Positions 58,918-64,000 of a DNA stretch of 64,000 nucleotides are shown one piece after another (position 1 is the first letter of the stretch; the number at the start of each line of letters is the position of its first letter). The position numbers and the translations under genes were made by a program. The DNA lies in the NCBI GenBank assembly GCA_965660675.1, contig CBFIAU010000003.1, positions 124,001 through 188,000 on the forward strand. Direction: 5' to 3'. This stretch comes from UBA12202 sp002691725 (GTDB lineage Bacteria; Pseudomonadota; Alphaproteobacteria; Puniceispirillales; UBA1172). Below the pieces are notes generated by a model. The model worked only from the letters and a program-made list of their open reading frames with translations, was not told the DNA's origin and made no database searches.

Positions 58918-61359
58918 ATGTCAGATCGCATGCAAACTACTGCACAAGTTGTCGTTATCGGTGGAGGCGTTGTTGGAGCATCGGTGCTTTATCATCTGAC
59001 CACGCGTGGCTGGACAGATGTCATGATGCTGGAACGTAAGGATTTGACGTCAGGCTCGACATGGCACGCGGCTGGCGGCATGCATACGATCAATGGTGAC
59101 CCGAACGTCGCCAAGCTTCAGCAATATACGATCAAACTCTATAAAGAGATTGAAGAACTATCAGGCCAGGATATCACCATGCATCTGACAGGCGGGATCA
59201 TGATGGCGGCATCCCAAGAACGCTATGACTGGATCAAGGGGATTTATGCGAAAGGCAAATATCTAGGCATGGAAGGGCTGGAGCTTGTGACAGCCGAAGA
59301 AGCCGCTGAGTTAATGCCGATGATTGATCCCAGCCAGTTTGTTGGCGGTATGTTTGATCCGATCGAAGGCCATCTTGATCCTTATGGTGTGACACATGCC
59401 TATGCTAAGGCAGCGCGTAAAAATGGCGCGACTTATCATACTCAAACCAAGGTGGAAAGGCTTGAGCAAAATCCTGATGGAACATGGATTGTTCATACTA
59501 ATCGGGGTGATGTTCATGCTGAGCATGTGGTTAATTGTGGTGGGCTATGGGCGCGTGAAATTGGCCGCATGGTTGGGCTGGAATTGCCTATATTGGCGAT
59601 GGAACATATGTATCTGCTCACCGAAGACATGCCAGAAGTCGCTACAATAAACAAAGACACAGGCAAAGAAGTGCTGCATGTCGTTGATTTTGATGGTGAG
59701 ATTTATTTACGCCAAGAACGTGGTGGCATGTTAATGGGCACTTATGAGAAAGCTTGTGTGCCATGGTCAGAACGCGAGACTCCGTGGGAGTTTGGGCATG
59801 AATTGCTTGAGCCAGATATTGATCGGATTGCGCCCTCGCTAGAGGTTGGCTTTAAGCATTTTCCGGCATTTGAAAACGCTGGTATTCGGCAGATTATAAA
59901 TGGCCCTTTCACCTTTGCCCCTGATGGCAATCCGGTGGTTGGGCCTATTCGCGGCTTGACTAATTTCTGGTGTGCATGTGGCGTCATGGCAGGCTTTAGC
60001 CAAGGTGGCGGGGTTGGCTTATCTCTGGCAAACTGGATTGTCGATGGTGATCCGGGGTTTGATGTCTGGGCGATGGATGCTAGCCGCTTTGGTGATTATA
60101 CCAGCATGGCTTACACTAATGCCCGGGTTCGTGAGAACTACTCAAGGCGGTTTTCCATTCGCTATCCAAACGAAGAATTGACAGCAGCCCGGCCGCTATT
60201 GACGACACCTATTTATGATAAATTATGTGAGGCAGGGGCGCAATTTGGTGCCGCTTATGGCCTCGAGCAGGCGTTATGGTATGCGCCTGATGGAATTAGT
60301 GATGTCTTTAGCTGGCGCCGAAGCACGGATTTTGATTATGTCGGCCAGGAAGCTAAGGCTGTGCGTGATGGAGTTGGACTGATTGAGACATCCAGCTTTG
60401 CTAAATATGAAGTGACCGGCGCCGGTGCCGAAGCATGGCTTGATCAAATGCTCGCCTGTAAAATGCCAGATATTGGCCGCATGACTCTAGCGCCGATGAT
60501 GAAAGAGGACGGTAAAGTGATTGGCGATTTTACCCTGGCTAAACTCGCCGAAGACCGCTTCATGATCATAGGCTCAGGGGTGGCAGAAAACTATCATCTG
60601 CGCTGGTTTCATCAGCATTGCCCGCAAGATGGCTCGGTTGCGATCACTTCACGCGGGCTTGCCTTAACGGGCTTATCCATCGCAGGCCCGAAAGCCAGAG
60701 ACGTGTTGGCGGCATTGACCAATGATGATGTCTCGAATGAGTCTTTTCGGTTCATGGATATCCGAATGACGCATCTGGGCATGGTGCCAGTGATCATTGG
60801 CCGCGTCAGCTATACAGGTGATCTGGGCTATGAGATTTGGGTGGCGGCAGAATATCAACGGCGGCTGTTTGATGATATCATGGCTGCAGGACAAGACCAC
60901 GGTATCCGGCTCGTCGGCAGTCGTGCCTTAAATGCGTTACGGCTAGAGAAAAACTTTGGCAGTTGGGCAAGGGAATATCGTCCGGTTTATGGGCCATTAG
61001 AATGTGGCTTATCACGATTTGTCGCTTATGATAAGACTGCTGATTTTGTTGGTAAGGCGGCGGCTTTAGAGGAAAAGCAGGAAGGCGGCAAGATGCGGCT
61101 GAGAGCCTTTATTGTTAATGCTAAAGATGCTGATGTTATTGGCGATGAGCCTATTGCCTATCAAGGTGAGGTTGTCGGCTGGGTGACATCTGGCGGCTTT
61201 GCTCATGCTTCGGGAAAATCGGTTGCCATAGGATATGTTCCTAAAGATATGGCAAACCACCACGATGGATGGAGCGTGGAATTGCTGGGCGATATCTTGC
61301 CAGCGCAATTACAGGCAACGCCATTATTTGACGCAAATGGGAGCCGCATGCGAGCCTGA
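58918..61359 (+). CDS. Dimethylglycine/sarcosine dehydrogenase (FAD-GcvT fusion)
   Basis: An 813-residue two-part enzyme. The N-terminal FAD oxidase domain (VVVIGGGVVGASVLYHL near residue 11) includes TSGSTWHAAGGMH, where His50 is the expected covalent flavin attachment site of dimethylglycine dehydrogenase. The C-terminal GcvT-like part starts near 420 and uses tetrahydrofolate to catch the released one-carbon unit as methylene-THF. GGGGGA lies upstream of the ATG. It would demethylate dimethylglycine or sarcosine, the intermediates of glycine betaine breakdown, matching the carnitine/betaine genes elsewhere in the window. Confidence 0.92.
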   Translation: MSDRMQTTAQVVVIGGGVVGASVLYHLTTRGWTDVMMLERKDLTSGSTWHAAGGMHTINGDPNVAKLQQYTIKLYKEIEELSGQDITMHLTGGIMMAASQERYDWIKGIYAKGKYLGMEGLELVTAEEAAELMPMIDPSQFVGGMFDPIEGHLDPYGVTHAYAKAARKNGATYHTQTKVERLEQNPDGTWIVHTNRGDVHAEHVVNCGGLWAREIGRMVGLELPILAMEHMYLLTEDMPEVATINKDTGKEVLHVVDFDGEIYLRQERGGMLMGTYEKACVPWSERETPWEFGHELLEPDIDRIAPSLEVGFKHFPAFENAGIRQIINGPFTFAPDGNPVVGPIRGLTNFWCACGVMAGFSQGGGVGLSLANWIVDGDPGFDVWAMDASRFGDYTSMAYTNARVRENYSRRFSIRYPNEELTAARPLLTTPIYDKLCEAGAQFGAAYGLEQALWYAPDGISDVFSWRRSTDFDYVGQEAKAVRDGVGLIETSSFAKYEVTGAGAEAWLDQMLACKMPDIGRMTLAPMMKEDGKVIGDFTLAKLAEDRFMIIGSGVAENYHLRWFHQHCPQDGSVAITSRGLALTGLSIAGPKARDVLAALTNDDVSNESFRFMDIRMTHLGMVPVIIGRVSYTGDLGYEIWVAAEYQRRLFDDIMAAGQDHGIRLVGSRALNALRLEKNFGSWAREYRPVYGPLECGLSRFVAYDKTADFVGKAAALEEKQEGGKMRLRAFIVNAKDADVIGDEPIAYQGEVVGWVTSGGFAHASGKSVAIGYVPKDMANHHDGWSVELLGDILPAQLQATPLFDANGSRMRA

Positions 61360-61514
61360 CTGATACAGATAAATCTATGATCAGGATGCTGTTTTATGCG
61401 ATCATGACTTGCTATATCTATCGTATTAGGTAGATTATGGGTATTGGGGTATTGGTGCGGCATTATGAGGTCGTCATCGCGCAATCATTCTTCTTATAAA
61501 CGTTAGGGCCTATC

Positions 61515-62918
61515 ATGGGTAATTTGATGAAATATGGCATTGGTGCCGTTGTTGTTGTCGGTGCTATTGGCGGTGGCGCTATATGGTATGTCAATAATCA
61601 AGCTGATAAGATTGTTGATAAACTCTTAAATGATGCCCAGCAATTTGTTGCTGAAAAATTGAATGGCGCAACCCTCAATTATAGCAATTACAGTAGCAAC
61701 GGGCTTGCCCGTTCGGTAACGATTGCTGATGTTAGTATTACCCATGACAATGGATCATCGGTCAAGATGGACAGCATTACCATTGCGGGTAATGATGAGA
61801 TGATAAGCATTACTGATGCCACCAATATTGACATCATCGACCGAGGTCAGATGCTAGGCCAAATTGGTGATTTGGATATTGTTAATCTTGCTATACCTCA
61901 AGATGATGTGATGCTTATGCTTATGGACGAAAACGCTCTCATAAATGAGCTATCTACTGGGCTATCTGTTGATACTATTTCAGTAGCTGATCTGCGTTTT
62001 GACGTTGATGGTGAAAGCCTGTCGATTAATAGCCTTGATATTAATGATGTCAAAAATGCCAGCGTTGGCGTTGATCTGAAAGGTCTGGCCTTTGATGGCT
62101 ATGACGGCACTTTCAGCATCGCTGAGTTTTCTGTTGATAAGATGGATATCATTCCGCTGTTGATGGAAGACGAAGATGCCATTGCTCGTGATATGCTTGG
62201 CATGAGCGAGATGACGCTAAAAGGTGCTGTCTTTGATACTACTGATATTAGTTTTAATCTGGCGCTTTTAAGCCTTGATGATGTGAGCCGTGATGGCGGG
62301 CTAATCACTGCTGCTAATATCAACTTAGAAGGGCTGGTCCTGGATATTGAGCAAATTGCTGGACCTGATATCGCGCCAGTGATGACGCTACTTAATATCA
62401 ATGAGATTGATATCAGCGGCTCCACAGCCTATGAGATTAGCCTTGCTAAAGGCACCGTCAGCGGCAGCCTTGGTCTTGGTGTCAAGGGCATGGGCGAGAT
62501 TGATATAACATCCACTTTTGCCGGGCTGACAAAAGCCGCTTATGAAGACATCCTGGCTAATGCGGCGACACTTGAACCTGAGGACATAATCGAAGATTAC
62601 GGGCTTGGGCTGGATAGCCTGTCGATAGATTACAAAGATGATAATCTGGCTGATACGCTCATTGATTTATATAGCGGCGGCAACCGTGCTGGTATGGCTG
62701 ATGAAGTCACCGCTATGATTTCATTTTATGGCATGATGGCTCAGCAAGCAGAACTGGTTAGTGCTATTGCGCCTGCGGTTGGTGATTTTATTCGTGGCGG
62801 CAATCAATTTTCACTTGCTGTGAAAGCGAAGCAGTCGCTTAGCCAAGATGTGCTGGCGCGCGCGATGGAAGTCGGTAATCTTCAAGATATTGTATCAATC
62901 ACAGCGTCTGGAAGCTGA
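61515..62918 (+). CDS. Membrane-anchored hypothetical protein with repeated Asp-rich beta motifs
   Basis: A 467-residue protein with an N-terminal hydrophobic helix (about 5-26) and an extracytoplasmic part full of short alternating hydrophobic/Asp patterns such as SLSINSLDINDV and EIDISGSTAYEI, suggesting a beta-rich barrel-like or beta-helix domain of the AsmA/DUF945-like kind; family not assigned with certainty. The start at 61515 (MGNLMKYGIGAVVVV) is supported by the signal anchor. It is on the same strand as the dimethylglycine dehydrogenase but 155 bp away. Confidence 0.7.
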   Translation: MGNLMKYGIGAVVVVGAIGGGAIWYVNNQADKIVDKLLNDAQQFVAEKLNGATLNYSNYSSNGLARSVTIADVSITHDNGSSVKMDSITIAGNDEMISITDATNIDIIDRGQMLGQIGDLDIVNLAIPQDDVMLMLMDENALINELSTGLSVDTISVADLRFDVDGESLSINSLDINDVKNASVGVDLKGLAFDGYDGTFSIAEFSVDKMDIIPLLMEDEDAIARDMLGMSEMTLKGAVFDTTDISFNLALLSLDDVSRDGGLITAANINLEGLVLDIEQIAGPDIAPVMTLLNINEIDISGSTAYEISLAKGTVSGSLGLGVKGMGEIDITSTFAGLTKAAYEDILANAATLEPEDIIEDYGLGLDSLSIDYKDDNLADTLIDLYSGGNRAGMADEVTAMISFYGMMAQQAELVSAIAPAVGDFIRGGNQFSLAVKAKQSLSQDVLARAMEVGNLQDIVSITASGS

Positions 62919-62957
62919 TATATCTCCCCCTAAAAACGTCTTTCAGAGCTGACAAAC

Positions 62958-63974
62958 ATGGATCAGAGTGATGCCAAAATAGAGCGTGATCGCCCGGCGT
63001 TATATCAGCTGGCAAAAGAAGCTTTGCAGCTATGGTCTGTCCCCGAAGACGCGACTTTAGAGCTGATCAATATTTCAGAAAATGCAACATTTTTAGTGTC
63101 GGCACCGGGCAGCACAAAAACGATTCTTAGGGTGCATCGCCCGGGCTATCATTCGCTAGAGACGATTGCATCTGAGCTGACATGGATGGAAGCATTAAGC
63201 ACGGCAGATGTTATCAAGACCCCGGCTATTTTATGCGGTACCAATGGCGCGCGAATACAGCGTCATCAGATATCAGGACAGCCGCCACATGATATGGTCA
63301 TGTTTGCCTTTGTTGAGGGGCAAGAACCTGATCAAAGCCAGTCGCTAGAAAGCTTGTTTCATCATTTAGGCGGTCTGGCGGCGCGGCTTCATCAGCATGT
63401 CATGTCATGGCCATTGCCAGCTGGATTTACGCGCCCTGATTGGGATATTGATGGCATATATGGCCGCATAAAACGCTGGGGAGACTGGCGGCAGGCGCCA
63501 TATTTGACCACATCTATGCATACCATTTTAGAGGAAGCAGAAGCGCAAGTATCGCGGGCTTTACTGGCTTATGGCAAAACGTCTGATCGCTATGGGCTTA
63601 TCCATGCTGATATGCGTCTGGCCAATCTACTCGTTAAGGGCAATGATATGCGGCGTGTTCATGTCATTGATTTTGATGATTGCGGCTTTGGCTGGTTTAT
63701 GTATGACTTTGCTGCTGGCATTAGCTTTATCGAAGATGATCCACAAGTCCCGCATCTTAAATCCGCATGGCTCGCCGGCTATCAGGAAATCAGGCCGCTA
63801 TCGGCTGAAGACCTCATGATGGTGGATACTATGATCATGTTGCGCCGGATGTTGTTGCTGGCTTGGGTGGGCAGTCATAAAGATGCTGATATTGTCGCTG
63901 AGCTGGAGCCCGATTTTGGCCGCGTCACTGCCATGCTTGCAGAACGCTATCTGAAGGCTCAGAACGGCTCATAG
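62958..63974 (+). CDS. APH-family phosphotransferase
   Basis: A 338-residue kinase-like protein of the aminoglycoside phosphotransferase/choline kinase fold. The catalytic loop HADMRLANLL near residue 214 (Brenner motif) and the metal-binding IDFDDCGFGWFMYDFAAG near 235 (DFG-like) are intact. Such enzymes phosphorylate small alcohols, amino acids or antibiotics; members include homoserine kinase type II, SrkA and choline kinases. The gene follows the hypothetical protein by 39 bp and probably shares its transcript. Substrate unknown. Confidence 0.85.
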   Translation: MDQSDAKIERDRPALYQLAKEALQLWSVPEDATLELINISENATFLVSAPGSTKTILRVHRPGYHSLETIASELTWMEALSTADVIKTPAILCGTNGARIQRHQISGQPPHDMVMFAFVEGQEPDQSQSLESLFHHLGGLAARLHQHVMSWPLPAGFTRPDWDIDGIYGRIKRWGDWRQAPYLTTSMHTILEEAEAQVSRALLAYGKTSDRYGLIHADMRLANLLVKGNDMRRVHVIDFDDCGFGWFMYDFAAGISFIEDDPQVPHLKSAWLAGYQEIRPLSAEDLMMVDTMIMLRRMLLLAWVGSHKDADIVAELEPDFGRVTAMLAERYLKAQNGS

Positions 63975-64000
63975 CGATATTACTATTCCCTGATCTAGCG

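Overview
The window reads like a chromosomal segment of a marine alphaproteobacterium, most like SAR116 ('Candidatus Puniceispirillum'-type) or roseobacter-like heterotrophs. This placement is an inference from gene content: branched-chain-type ABC transporters, glxBCD-glnT methylated-amine genes, BKACE, dimethylglycine dehydrogenase, CbtAB under a B12 riboswitch, MttB-like protein and many amidase/hydrolase genes. It also rests on moderate GC and short intergenic gaps. Nothing in the sequence names the species. No rRNA, tRNA, CRISPR array or intact prophage was seen.

Region 1 (1-16.8 kb) is a catabolic island that looks built for an N-heterocyclic compound. It holds the end of a LivF ATPase, a MarR regulator, and an FAD subunit plus a fused [2Fe-2S]/molybdopterin hydroxylase of the xanthine dehydrogenase family. 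These are followed by a 6-hydroxynicotinate-reductase-like Fe-S protein, a UPF0280 protein and an AA_synth (DUF1185) protein. On the opposite strand lie a ferredoxin-NADP reductase and the molybdenum-cofactor maturation pair MocA and XdhC. Then come a His-rich membrane protein, a TauE exporter, an amidase, a second AA_synth protein, an alpha/beta hydrolase, a RidA protein and an aldehyde dehydrogenase. Two near-identical palindromes, one before the hydroxylase operon and one before the reductase gene, probably tie both arms to the MarR protein.

Region 2 (16.8-28.3 kb) suggests gamma-butyrobetaine/carnitine breakdown: ADP-forming acyl-CoA synthetase, acyl-CoA dehydrogenase, BKACE (dehydrocarnitine cleavage), a GlxA/CdhR-type regulator, L-carnitine dehydrogenase and crotonobetainyl-CoA hydratase-like protein. 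The last two sit at the end of one operon with glxB, glxC, glxD and glnT (N-methylglutamate synthase and gamma-glutamylmethylamide/glutamine synthetase type). Carnitine to glycine betaine and methylamine assimilation therefore appear co-transcribed.

Region 3 (28.4-38.6 kb) is mixed metabolism: an AruI-like ThDP decarboxylase, a DMT exporter, a class V aminotransferase, YdcF, a GrdB/PrdB-like protein, rhodanese, an unusual ureohydrolase, a PhyH dioxygenase, Upp and an FAH-family enzyme. Region 4 (38.7-40.05 kb) is a scar with a broken tyrosine integrase and fragments of a large surface protein. Region 5 (40-44.6 kb) is a complete livKHMGF-type ABC transporter operon.

Region 6 (44.6-46.6 kb) is a small decaying accessory segment of short membrane/Sel1 genes, two with in-frame amber stops, bounded by two copies of a diverged direct repeat. 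Region 7 (46.6-64 kb) has glcDEF, a persulfide-dioxygenase-like MBL protein, a DMT exporter, cobalt transporter CbtAB with its cobalamin riboswitch, and an FAD oxidoreductase. It continues with a non-pyrrolysine MttB-family protein, a ketopantoate-reductase-like protein, LysE, dimethylglycine/sarcosine dehydrogenase, a membrane-anchored repeat-like protein and a phosphotransferase. The B12-dependent and folate-dependent demethylation genes fit downstream of the betaine formed in region 2.

A structural signature recurs across the whole window: short tandem duplications (12-24 bp, 2-5 copies) repeatedly sit on or next to stop codons, and related micro-repeats occur inside MocA and inside the integrase remnant.
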